This document shows, piece by piece, positions 28,126-41,211 of a stretch of DNA of 64,000 bases. Below the pieces are notes generated by a model, which did no database searches, was not told the origin of the DNA, and was given only the letters and a program-made list of their open reading frames with translations. Made by a program: the position numbers and the translations under genes. This DNA is from Nematostella vectensis (lineage: Eukaryota > Cnidaria > Anthozoa > Actiniaria > Edwardsiidae): the NCBI RefSeq assembly GCF_932526225.1, contig NC_064038.1:8183070-8247069 (forward strand), in the 5' to 3' direction. Within the stretch, counting starts at the first letter, position 1. The number at the start of each line of letters is the position of its first letter.

Positions 28126-28627
28126 TCACGCAATCTGAACTGGCGTTTTGTCACGCAGTCAGGTCTCGTCTACATACTAAAGTACAATAGTGCTACTGCA
28201 CCCTAATGAGGGACTAGTGAACCTCAAGCGTGTCTTATTTAATTCCGTATGCTTGGTGGTGTCATTCTGAAATACTGTCAGAAAACAGCACAACATTATT
28301 TTAATAAACATTCATATTACATGCATGCTGTGTGAAATTAATGAAACAATTAATATGCCAAACTTAATCTATGAGATGTTCAGAAAACATTAATGAATAA
28401 TCCTAAAATTATGGAAAAATCGGATAGAAATCTATCGAAATTCTTCGGTGTGAAGAAACAGATGTCTGTCTCTGAATTAGTAAATGCTGCACCTTAATAA
28501 CCTGCTAATCTTAATAACCTAACTAATCTGGAATCATCTGCTGTGTTTACTGTGCTGCTTTTTTACGATACTCACATCACTGGAATCATTTGCTGATGAC
28601 CAATCAGGATTCATCCATAGACTCTGT

Positions 28628-28738
28628 GCCTAGTCTCCTGGTCAGTCGTTCTGGCCTGTCACTCTATGCGCTTGAGCTCAAACGCCTTGCGTGACCGGTC
28701 AGAACGATTTCGCAGGAGATTACACTGGGTCCGACTTG
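28628..28738. mobile_element. imperfect inverted repeat, MITE-like
   Basis: The left part (TCTCCTGGTCAGTCGTTCTG) pairs imperfectly with the right part (reverse complement TCTCCTGCGAAATCGTTCTG) around a short centre. It is non-coding, in the 1.4-kb convergent gap between the RCC1-repeat and TERB1-like genes. Confidence 0.45.
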
Positions 28739-28972
28739 CCTGACGAATGATTTAGTGCCGCCATGCAAATAAGATTTCAGTAAGAAAATAAATCCACTTG
28801 AATAGTCTGAAATTCAACCCATCCTACACCTCTATTACATTTCTAAAGAAGTAAACAACACAGAAAATTTACTTTCCAAAATGACAAGATTATTCAATAT
28901 TCAATATAAAACCCAAACCACAGTGTCTTTCAAGTAGGATGCTGTGTCACACAAGTCGAATCCAGTGTTACA

Positions 28973-29493
28973 AAGTCGGATCCAGTGTCACGCATGTCGG
29001 ATCCGGTGTCACGCATGTCGGATCCAGGGTCACACAAGTCGAATCTAGTGTTACAAAGTCGGATCCAGTGTCACGCATGTCGGATCCGGTGTTACGCATG
29101 TCGGATCCAGGGTCACACAAGTCGAACCTAGTGTTACACATGTCGAATTTAGTGTCACGCATGTCGGATCCGGTGTCACGCATGTCGGATCCAGGGTCAC
29201 ACAAGTCGAACCTAGTGTTACACATGTCGGATCTAGTGTCACGCATGTCGGATCCAGTGTCACGCATGTCGGATCAAGGGTCTCACAGGTCGAACCTAGT
29301 GTTACACATGTCGGATCTAGTGTCACGTATGTCGGATCCGGTGTCACGCATGTCGGATCCAGGGTCACACAAGTCGAACCTAGTGTTAAACATGTCGGAT
29401 CTAGTGTTACGCATGTCGGATCCAGTGTCACGCATGTCGGATCCAGGGTCACACAAGTCCAACCTAGTGTCACGCATGTCGGATCCAGAGTCT
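28973..29493. repeat. 21-bp minisatellite with 84-bp higher-order period
   Basis: About 25 tandem units of GTCGGATCCAGTGTCACGCAT. Variants recur in a four-unit order (84 bp) over much of the array. Because 21 is a multiple of three, several frames are open on both strands. It lies 32 bp beyond the TERB1-like stop codon. Confidence 0.95.
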
Positions 29494-29524
29494 TGATAAT
29501 AACTTTGTTGCGGCATGTTGAAAA

Positions 29525-32500
29525 TTACGGGCACAGCTTGTGTAGAGTACAGCTCGTAATCATAACAACCTCGGCATCACTTGAACATCCACACTCGTAG
29601 TCACTGGAATCATCCGAGGATGAAGCGTATCCACTATGATGCCCATCGTAATCATCATAGTCCTGACTGTCGTACGAGAACTCGCATTGCGTGGAAACGG
29701 AGCGCACACTCGGCGTATCACCCTGGCAACAGTTGCCATAGGAACTAATATTCGCGTTGTGGTCAATCATCTTGGCAGACCTTCCATGGTTGGTATTTTG
29801 CGTTGGGAAGTTTTCAATTGCATTATCCTTAGTGGATACTTCTACGCGTTTGCTCCTTATCTCCATATTATGACGTTGGGTTTTCTCATTCTCGGTTTGG
29901 CGACGGGAGATCCATCGATCCCGTCCCTCGTTCGGGTCTGTCTCCTTTATCGTCGTTTGTTCATATATTTTGCTTTTCTGGTGACCTTGTATGCTCAGCT
30001 CTTTAAGAGTGCCAAGACGGCCCCTAAACTGTACTTCCTCCAGCTCCATTATCTCCTGTTCCTCGTGGAGGGAGTGGTGCCCCCTGGACCCCTCCTGAGC
30101 ATCCCGCGCAAGACTGAATACACTTCCTTGACTTTCGTCTGTCTCAGTATCAAGCTGTTCTTTTCTCATTGGCCGTTCTTCTGCCATGACTCTTGTTTCA
30201 GCAATACGGCTCATGCCTTTGCGGATATTTGAAGCTTTTGGCTGTTTGGTGATCATGGGTGCTTTCCCTATGGCGGACTGTTGGTCATGCATGTTCGCAC
30301 TTTCATTGGGTTCATATTGTGTGGTGATTTCTCGGGTGTTGTTGATAGCTTGCTTTTGGAGCCGCCTGGTGTGGCATGCATCGTTTCGGTTTGATTCGGT
30401 ATCGACGAGATGCTAAAAATAATCGTGGATAGTTGTTATCAAATTACATGTAGTTTACGGAGTCCAATTTGATGGTCTTAATAATTTAAAAAGTTTTGGA
30501 AAGAAACAATAACAAGGTTTGATAATGAAGATAATTATAGTCCTAGCACAGTTGATAGTGACTGGTGGTTATGATGAATATGATGATTATAAATATGGTA
30601 ATAGGGACCTTAAGTAAGGACGAAGACTTCCGGAGGTCCGACGGAAACCTCAACCGTTAAAAGACAAAAGAATCTATTAAAATCCGATATATAAAACAGG
30701 CCATGCGCTCTAAATTATCAATCACATCCTCAAAGAAACTTCCAATAAACACACTGCTTTCAATGTTTTAAAATATTTTTCGCGTTTTCCGTTAAAAATC
30801 ATCGGAGATTGTTACGTAATCGACCGGAAGTAAACTGGTGACAATGCGGCTTTAAATCATAAGATCTTTTACCTCATAATCTCGATGTCTCATCGCCCTG
30901 CTAGGCTTCACGCTCTCACCCCCAGCTCGACTAAGCCCCGCTCTAAGCTCCATATCGTTAATCTTGCTCTCCAATCGACTGACCAGCTCGTGCTGCTTAC
31001 GGATCGTCTCCATTAGTCTCTGCTCGCTAGCAATACCTCTATGAGATACTTGTGGTGTCTGACATGGAAGACCTGGAAGAGAACCCTGTTGGCGACAGAA
31101 GAGATCGCTAGCAACAGTTCTACCACGTGCTGCGGGGAGTGTGCTGTAAATAAGATTCCTGATCGCTAGCAACAGTTCTACCACGTGCTGCGTGGAGTGT
31201 GCTGTAAATAAGATTCCTGATTGCTAGCAACAGTTCTGTCACTGCTTGTTTAGTGCTCTCTTATAAAAAAGATTCCTGATTGCTAGCAACAGTTCTACCA
31301 CGTGCTTGTTTAGTGCTCTATTAATAAGATTCCTGATCGCTAGCAACAGTTCTACCACGTGCTGCGTGGAGTGTGCTGTAAATAAGATTCCTGATCGCTA
31401 GCAACCGTTCTACCACGTGCTGCGTGGAGTGTGCTGTAAATAAGATTCCTGATCGCTAGCAACAGTTCTACCACGTGCTGCGTGGAGTGTGCTGTAAATA
31501 AGATTCCTGATTGCTAGCAACAGTTCTACCACGTGCTTGTTTAGTGCTCTATAAATAAGATTCCTGATCGCTAGCAACAGTTCTACCACGTGCTTGTGGA
31601 GTGTGCTGTGAATAAGATTCCTGATCGCTTGCAATAGTTCTACCACGTGCTTGTTTAGTGCTCTATAAATAAGATTCCTGATCGCTAGCAACAGTTCTAC
31701 CACGTGCTTGTAGAGTGTGCTGTGAATAAGATTCCTGATCGCTAGCAACAGTTCTACCACGTGCTTGTGGAGTGTGATGTAAAAAAGATTCCTGATTGCT
31801 AGCAACAGTTCTACCACGTGCTTGTAGAGTGTGCTGTGAATAAGATTCCTGATTGCTAGCAACAGTTCTACCACGTGCTTGTTGGAGTGTGATGTAAAAA
31901 AGATTTCTGATCGCTAGCAACAGTTCTACCACGTTCTGTGATGATGATGATGGTGGTGGTGGTTGTGATGATAGGAAACTTGCGCTTAGAGATTAGCTGA
32001 CCTTTCTGGGTGGCAAATTCAAAACAAAATAATCGAACAAAAAAATCTGAAAAGAATGTGCCAGTCACACCAAAGAACGAAGGAAAAACATTTTGAATGA
32101 AACTAAACCCTCTCTGAAAAAAAAAGAATTCTGTTTTTTTCGTAAGCGCTGAATATCGACTGAATAATTTCCTTTTTGTTGCTGTTGTTTTGCCGCTAAA
32201 AGCCTGAGCGCGCGCCAGTTTGCCACCGAAACAGTCACGTGATCTCTTAGCGCAGGTTCCCTATTGGATGGTGACTATGCTGCTGGTGGAAATGTGTCGA
32301 TTTTTATGTCGATTGTGATCTTGATGGCGCTTGATACCTTGTCTACATCAGGTTGTAAAGGATCTCTCTGTGCCTGCCTCGTCAAACTGCACATCTGTTT
32401 CGCCTGGCCTGCAGCAGCGAGCATGAGTACGTCATCTTCGTCTACTTCACTGTCACCTATGAGTATCCCGTAAATGCTTGTTTACCAGCCTTGGTGCTCA

Positions 32501-35500
32501 TTTCATTTATTTGTTATTTATTGTTTTTATGCGAGGGGCTGCTTATTCAAGGCGGGTGCATAAATCAAAGTTAAGACTTCAGCTTTAGTGGAATACCTGT
32601 AGCCCAAGCTAAACCGTCGACAGTAAGATATTTCACAAATACGACTCTTTTATTGTTCGATGATAGAAACAAGTAACTTTGGGTGCTAAAAGCATATCAT
32701 GGTCATCTTTGTATGTATTTTGTGCTGTGGACACTTGTTTGAGGGAGGGGGGGGGGGGTTGGCTGCAATGTTTTGCGCCTGATGAGTGGCGCGTATTTGA
32801 ACCGGGACGCTTATTAGAAGCTGAGAGCTACACGAGCATACAGGTGGGCATATCGTCACAGCAGAACGTGTACGTCGACAAAAAGGGTTTGAGCATCATA
32901 GTCCGATTAGGGTGTCGGAGTGTCATACCTTTCGGTTTCACCAGGCAACAGTGCAGCACGAAGGTCGCTAGTCTCTTGAAATCAGGGTCCTAATCGAATA
33001 ATTAGACGAAAGAGAGTATCACAAATATTAAGAGATTATAAATACGTTTTGATCCGCTCACTTGTAAAGCACTAGAAACACGCAATTTACCTAAAATGTG
33101 AGAACGTTAATCAACTATATCCACATAAAAATAAAACCTATAGCCTAAACAAATCAGTAAGATACAGGTTCTTTTTAAGAAAACATATGTTTGTTTGATA
33201 AACGCAATTTTTTTTTATTACAAAAAGAGAGTTAATGAATATTGTCCAAATTAAATCGAGGAAATAAAAACGCCGATTTTGGTTAACTTAAAAGATTCCC
33301 CTATCATCTCACCCCACATAGGCTCTATCTTTCAGGCGCCATACCAGCAAAATACTAAAATGTGAGAAACATCTATATCCATCGACTGATTTTGGAAAGC
33401 TATTGCGATAAATTTTTTAACTTTGTGTGTTTTTAGATGGTTACTTCGAGATTTCTTCAAATTATTTGTCTTCCAAAATTGTGAATAAAAATACCAACAA
33501 AGGTTTGGCTACCAGGGCTCGTCACCACGCTACCTGGCTGCACGTCAGCACTTGTACCATGATGGCAGGACCATCAATTGCCAGGAATCGCTGCTGGTTA
33601 GCGTCTGGAAAACAAATAACGTCATGTTCATCACGTTATGGTTTCTCTTTTCTACGCGTTTTTTTTTGTTTCCCTGGTAAATGGACGGAAACCTGCCACA
33701 AGCCTCACTCGTTAAAATCGTACCCTCCCTAATAAGAGTTCCAAAAAGTCCAAAAGTTTACTTGGAACGAGTCTGAGCGCTCCCAAAAAAATTAAAGAGC
33801 CTCTATCGGCCGCTATTTTGTCATCCTAGGAAAATACCAAGTGTGAGAAAGTATCCATTTCCATCGACTGATTTGGAGGGGCTGTTGCAATATTTTCGAT
33901 TGTATTTGGGAAATGATGTATAAGATTTTATCTGTAGGTGGTTATTTTGATATTTTTTCCATGATTTATCTTATAATATTGGTTGAAAACAATAACAAGG
34001 GCTTTAAGAGATGCCCACATGTTGTTGAAAAAAATATATAAGTAGATTCAACCAATCGGAATTTAAGTAATGGTTCGTGTAAGAACTACGGTACCCTGCG
34101 GCAACGCATGCGCAGAAGTAGCTATAAAACTTCAGTAAAATCCTGCCCTCTGATTGGCTAAAATACATCTTCGGGTGTTTTCCGTATCTTATCCATTGAT
34201 TGACAAACATTTAAATTAAGAATAAAACAAAGGTTGCATTGTTACGACTTATCCCCGAGTTTTGTCCGAATCGTATGTTCGGAAGTTACATTTCCGACCT
34301 AGCGCTCACGTCGCCATTTTGAATTCTACATGCTTCCTCCTCGATATATTAAGACAAGTCTCTCGCTATTCATTATCTCTTCGTAGTTTGAAAATCTATT
34401 GTATATACTTTAAAGAAACGCTTTGAGTTCTGTTTGCTTGCAAACTTTGTCCGAGAAGTTAGAAAAGCTTGTTATGGTGTTCAAAAGGCAGGCATGTTGC
34501 TGCCCAAACCACGAGGCTTGGTGTGGCAGTAAGCCTTCAGATGTGGAACAGAGGTCCCTGAGAAAGGCGAACAGAGTAGAGAAAGTTTTCTTGGAGCTAG
34601 ATGACAAAGGCAAAAAGGGCTGGTCTAGAAGCATTTGTACATACTGTCGACAGCGAGTCGATTTGGAGCTTGGAAACAAACGCATGAAAACTTCACACGA
34701 GGTGAGAAAAATGATCTTTCTCAAAGTCAATGTTCTGTCGCTTGCCGTATAGATTCTGCTGTTTCTGTACTGTCTTGACCAGTCTCGATCCTCCTTTTCA
34801 ATTTGTTATTTATTTCGAAAATCAAAATTGCAGAGCTGTAGAGATGAAACTCCCTCAAGTTCCAGCGTGTTTTTCCAACCGGAAACCTCTGAGACCAGCG
34901 CGCTGAAGCCGCGTTAGAACCATTCCAGGTAAAAAATTCATAGGTCAATAAGTACTTGAGAGACAAATAATTGGTTCAGAAGGGAACGAAATATTTTACT
35001 CGTTCTATTTTACTAAAGAGTTTTATTACGGGAAGTTGTCATTTGAGTTTACGATGTGAATATGTAAATATAAGTTATGTGAGCCTGATTTATAAGCTGG
35101 GTGAAATGTAAATACCAACAAGCCCGAATGTATTCCTTGAATGTAGCGAGACATCCTGGGGTTTGACACCCTGAAATTGAGGTACAGCAAACTCCCGTCT
35201 AAGTGAAAGAATTGTAAGCAACAATGTCTTTCTTCATTTTCATTAGCTGACAGCCCTTGTAACACTGTTTTTAGTTCCTGACGTGTCTGCTTCTGAGGGA
35301 GTTGACTGTAGTTGCCTTGTATTTTTTATAAGTTCTGATATTCAAGAAATGAAGTTGAGAAGGAATCTTAAGTTTGTGTGTACTTTTTTTACAGGACATT
35401 GAGGAAACCTCTGCACTAGGGCAAATTTTGCCGTCATCAGTTGATGCTGTACGACTCGTGAAAGCATCAACTAAACTAAGGGACATAGAACCAAAGGACA

Positions 35501-38500
35501 TAGATGCATTGAAGTAGAAGATACGGCGTTTGGTGAAGCGAAGATATTTTTTTAGAAGATTGTAAAATATAAATATCAGCAATAACCCGCAATTGTCAGT
35601 AAGAGCAGTGGAATGCTTATGCGGATGCAAAAAGCTGAAAGAAAAAGTGAATATAAATGCAGCCCGTCTGGAGCCAGAAGAATTACAATTTCTTCGCAGA
35701 AATTTTCCGTGAGTCCTCATGGCCTACTATGTATCGAAGACGGAGACCCCGATTATAAGCTGGACACTCTCGACTTCATCAATGAGCTTATGGAACAAAC
35801 CTTGCTTGCGGCTTGTTTTAAGAAAATATTGTGCGTTCTGGCTGTGTCGATGAAATAATAATTAGAGGACTGCTACTACTGTGAATTCCAGTAAACTTTA
35901 TTGCTGTGGCTTGTATGCGATAATAGTTGTATTGAGGATCGAATAAAGCAAAATTGGTAACTTTATTTAAAGGCGTGAATCGTTTTAGTTGTCAATCTTA
36001 ACATGAAAATCGTTGTCAAAAATCTTTGAAAGAAAAAGTGACTTTCTTTGGAAAGCTAAATTCTACCGCACTAACAGGCTTTTGGAAATGTGAGACCGTA
36101 TTTTCACACGTTTAGCCAGCGGAATGTTTGCTTTGGCAAGAGACAAAGCGCAAAATTGTAATAAGTGAAGTATAAAAAGCTATTAGCAGATATCCGAAAG
36201 AGATTTCTCCATGCTCCGAACATACGATTTTAACAAAAATGCAAAGGTTGAAAGCTTTCTTACTTCGAACCTAAGCCCCCTAATGAATATGAGTGCAAGA
36301 GCACTTATTTCAGAGAAATGTGACTCCAAAGTTCAAATTCGGCGGGCAGAGCGTCTTGAACCAATAAGCATAGCAATATTAATTAGATTAGTTAAAAAGA
36401 TAACGAACCCCTATTGCCGCAGGACCTATCGATTCACCGTAGTTCTTACACGGAGCATTACTTAAACAACCAATAACAAAACAATCACAATTATTTTCTC
36501 GCTCTGTTTGGGCGTTTTTGGCTTTTATTTACATAGAAGGAAAAAAATTAACTTTATTTTTGTGCAAAAATAGAACAACCTTATAAACAGTCAAAGACAA
36601 CTACGGCGCAAAAAACACGAGCAAAAAAACTCAAAAGGTTTACAGCCATTTGTGTATCGTTTCGCAAGTGGTCAAACCAAACGAACGGCAAATTCGAGAG
36701 CTGAAATGGAATACTTTGCATTTTTAAAAGTAAACAAGAGCACGAGTGGCTGAAAGCCATTCTTTAAGACATGTTTTACACTCACCACATCCATCCACCA
36801 CACTTGACAAACCAATGACACTCTGCATTCGGAAGCGATCCAACGTGTTGCTATGGTTGCAGTTGATTGACATGCCTTTCATTAACAACTCAACGATTCC
36901 GAGATCCCCCACATCGCTTCGATTGATGGCTTTGAAAGCAATAAACAGATTTGATGGTTAACGACGATTTGTGTATCGCAATAATGGCGAAACAGTAAAT
37001 ATCCACGTATAAGTATTTTCAAGACCAGGCTGATAGGTTCTTTTACATCGGAGTACCTTTTGGGAAATCAGCCGAGAACCGGCAACAACAGACTGATGAG
37101 CTTAGTGTTTGTTGCCAGATCGCAGCTCTTTGGTTGAAGCTTGGAGCCTCTGGTACCCAAGGCAAGGCACACTGTGCAGCCCTTTCAGGTACAAGGGTTC
37201 TCGTCGGGAATTTCGAGAAATACCCCCCAAAATACCTGCGCACCAAAAAATTGCTACCCAAAATAGCCCAAGAAGCAAAAATTACCCCTAAAACACCATT
37301 TACAATAGAAAAGTCTATTTTCACTCAGATACCCCCTAACAAATACCTGAAGCTCGATTCTGACCCAAAAAGACCCAAGAAGCAGAAATTACCCCTAAAA
37401 ACACCATTTCCAATAGAAAAGTCTATTTTCACTCAGATAACCCCTTACAAATACCTGAGACTCGATTTTGACCCCTAATACGACGAGCATCCCTGTCAGG
37501 TCGACATGGGAAGAACCACCCCCCAACCAAACCCTCCGGTGGCCTATTTACAGGTTTTGTCGTATCAGTTTAGCTTTTGGAAATTACTACATAAATACAG
37601 CCTTATGAATAATCAGGAAAGGCTCATTATTTAACGGGGGAGGGGGGGCTATGTTTGGGGGAAGGCTTGGTTTTTTAGCATCGATTTGCGGGAGGGTCTC
37701 AAATTTTGATACAGGGTTTAGGGCCCTTACTTTTCAACAAGTATTCTGATCAATTTCCAAGCCCCCACAACGGGAAAGCTTTTTTCAGCTTTTTTTTTCT
37801 TGGGGGGGGGCTTAATTTTTGGTCGCCTTTTTGCGGGGGAGTCCCAATTTTTGTGCGTTAGATTGGGGAGGGGAATCGAGCCAAAAACATTTTTCAACTT
37901 AGCAGCCCTCCCCCCCCCCCCCCCGATAAATAATGTACTTTCCCTTACCATGTTCTGAGTACGAAGAGGCAAGGGTGCTGACCAGATGGGCGATAAACTT
38001 GACATCATTGGCGCCGTACGAAGCTGAGTCCTGTGAGAGAGCGTCTCTCAATAGCTCCATCAACGCACGGATCCCGCCAACAATGCGCAACCGAGTCTGG
38101 CAGTCACCTGGTTGGGTATTGATAAGGTATGAAGAAACGGGAAAATTAATCTAGAAAAGCATTAAACCAAAACAAACATATTTCAATGTTTGGGAAAACG
38201 GCCGACATAGTAGTGAGTCAGGCGCGATCAGGGGATGACCTTATGCAATTTGACATAATATTCTCCTGAAGCTCAGTGACGTTTATCGTTAGCCAAGCTA
38301 GGACTCGTTACTCTTTAAAAGCCAAATCATATATTAGCAGAATTCGGGCGATGGGCTTCAAGGGAAAACGGCCCAGGAACGCCCATGGTAACTCGAGGCT
38401 CGCATCCACGCACATCACTCGACATGGAAACCTACATCAACTACCGTCATGCAGCGCGCGCTTCGTTTGGTGCAACCTTAAAAAGGTGCGCGCTGCATTC

Positions 38501-41178
38501 TGGTAGTTGAGGCAGATTTCTGTTGTTATGCGCGCACAAGATTAAAGCTTGAATGGCCTATTGTCTGCCCCTGCGTGTTACTCACGATTGCCCATAACAC
38601 ACGCTCCCAACAGAGTAATCACAGGGTGGATCAGCTCTCTTTTCGCGGTACTTCGCAGAACCCGAGTGGCTGCCGGGAAGAGGCAGCAACAAAGCTGCTG
38701 GTTGCTTTCTGAAAAACAAGGCAATGTTATAAGAATGTATAGCTTTAGACCTAGACAAAGGCAGACCCCATACAAGGGTGGATACAAAGGGTGGGGTGGA
38801 AAAACCGGTCTGGGGAAGACCCCATACAAGGGTGGATCCAAAGGGTGGGGTGGAAATAGCGGTCTGGGGAAGATCTCATACAAGAGTGGATCCAAAGAGT
38901 GGGGTGAAAATAACGGTCTGGGGTAGACCTCATACAAGGGTGGATCCAAAGGGTGGGGTGAAAATAACGGTCTGGGGAAGATCTCATACAAGAGTGGATC
39001 CAAAGGGTGGGGTGAAAATAACGGTCTGGGGTAGACCTCATACAAGGGTGGATCCAAAGGGTGGGGTGAAAATAACGGTCTGGGGAAGATCTCATACAAG
39101 AGTGGATCCAAAGGGTGGGGTGAAAATAACGGTCTGGGGAAGACCTCATACAAGGGTGGATCCAAAGGGTGGGGTGGAAATAATGGTCTGGAGGAGAACT
39201 CATACAAGTGTAGGATACAAAGGGTGGGGTGGAAATAACCGTCTGGGGAAGACCTCATACAAGTGTAGGATACAAAGGGTGGGGTAGAAATAACGGTCTG
39301 GGGAAGACCTCATACAAGTGTAGGATACAAAGGGTGGGGTCGAAATAACGGTCTGGGGAAGACCTCATACAAGTGTAGGATACAAAGGGTGGGGTGGAAA
39401 TAACGGTCTGGCGAAGAACTCATACAAGTGTAGGATACAAAGGTTGGGGTGGAAATAACTTGTCTAATTGCCATCATAAATCTTAAGATCCCTAATGGAT
39501 ATTGAGTGTGAGTGGGTACCATTTTGCGGGTTGACAAGAGATGCACATATGGCACTACAGACGGTAGTCCAAAGCTCAAGAGACTGCCCATCCATACTAT
39601 CAAACCACTGCTCTTCAGAACGTTGGACACTGCTGCTTGGCAAACATTCCCTGCAACCAAGACATTGCTTTCTATATTAGTACCTTCCTTTGTGACAGTG
39701 CCCCACCTTAAGAGAAATCCTGGAAGCATCCTTGTTATCAAGATGCCATAGACAAGGAGCTCCCAGGGGAAGGGGGTACTCAGCTACAAACCTCACAGGG
39801 GGGTCGAACAGAACCTTCAATTTTATCTCCCATCTCATCCCAAACCCCCATGAGCTTCCCCAAAAAAACCAAGGATACAAACCTACCCCTTTCCCCGAAA
39901 AAATTTCCTGACTCCAAATTTTAAACCCTAAAATACAAGGTTAAAATATATTTGCTCCCCTCCCCCCCCTAGCTATATGGAAACATCTTAGTACCCCTCT
40001 GGGGAAGGTAGTAGTACCAGCCTAATATAATAGTGCCGCCACTCCCACTCCTTTCCTTGTATTGGGAATGAGTGCTATTTCTATTATATACTGTACTAGC
40101 AGTCATATACAAGTCACTTACTTGAACATCTCACAGAGTTTGTGCAGACATTTTGAGTCTCTCACCATATCTTGTGCACTACCTGGTAATAAAACACCAT
40201 ACACCATTAAGTAAGGTATATTACAGCACTACAAGATCTAAGTCTGTAGACTCTCCTACAGTTTCTGGTGAAGATCAGCTAAATATTTTAGGACTTGAGA
40301 ACCAATTGTGTCATTAATGTCATCCAATGTGCTTATTTCCATGTGGTAAGTTTGTTTTTGATCACTGTCCAATGAAACCTTTCAGGAATCTCACAGGGCA
40401 AAAATGTGGGTAGGAATTTAACTTACTGACCATTGTCCTGATACTGATACCAGGCCCTTACACAGGATTTTTCTCATAGGGGGGAGGGGAGGGGGGAAGT
40501 GGACCTAATTTTTTGTTGGGGGAGGGGGTGTTGACAGGGTAACAGAATAAAAAGGAACTGCCATTGCAGAATCTCCATGGGACATTCATTATCAGATTTG
40601 ACTACAAGTTGTTTGTCTTATAGATTTATGACACACCAGAGTGATCTAAAATTCCTTTTTTATTTTAATTCCGCTTATGCTTTATAGTATTGTCTACAAA
40701 TAGCATGTCTATTGCTGTTGGGGGTGGGAACACACACCCTGCACCCTCCTGGGTATGGGCCTTGATATTGACAATGGTGTGATACTCACCATTGTTTGAA
40801 GATAGACAGACAAGAAGAAATGCTGTAGTGGTCCTAATCACAGTATTCTTGCCATTCAGATAGTTCTTGATCAACTTGAAGATCTTCGGCTTGGTTAACG
40901 CTTCTCTTGATTTGCCTAGGCACGAGAGGTCATGAAAAAAGACATCAGAATGACGACACATAGCACCATCCTCTGTAGGAAATTTGTTGCCAATGCAAAA
41001 TTAATGGATATTAATATCCCTTCTTAGCGCCTATGATGTCCCACATGGGTATTGCCTTCACTCTGGCACATGTACACCCTTATGGCCAATCTGTAACACA
41101 GACTGCTTCAAAGACTCCATTGCCAATAGCAGGCCCGTACCCAGGGGGGGTGCAGGGGGTGCAAACGCCCCCCCCCCC

Positions 41179-41211
<33 letters not shown>

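Noticed and set aside
28939-29534. Repetitive open frames on both strands
   Set aside because: 21-bp minisatellite with a unit length divisible by three; no flanking gene structure.
29636-30232. 198-codon plus-strand frame with hydrophobic stretches
   Set aside because: Antisense shadow of the last TERB1-like exon, whose own frame is joined by phase-matched splicing.
38578-39287. Repetitive open frames of 150-226 codons on both strands
   Set aside because: 54-bp minisatellite in an intron of the TERB1-like gene; a genuine exon (39520-39650) lies just beyond the array in a different frame.
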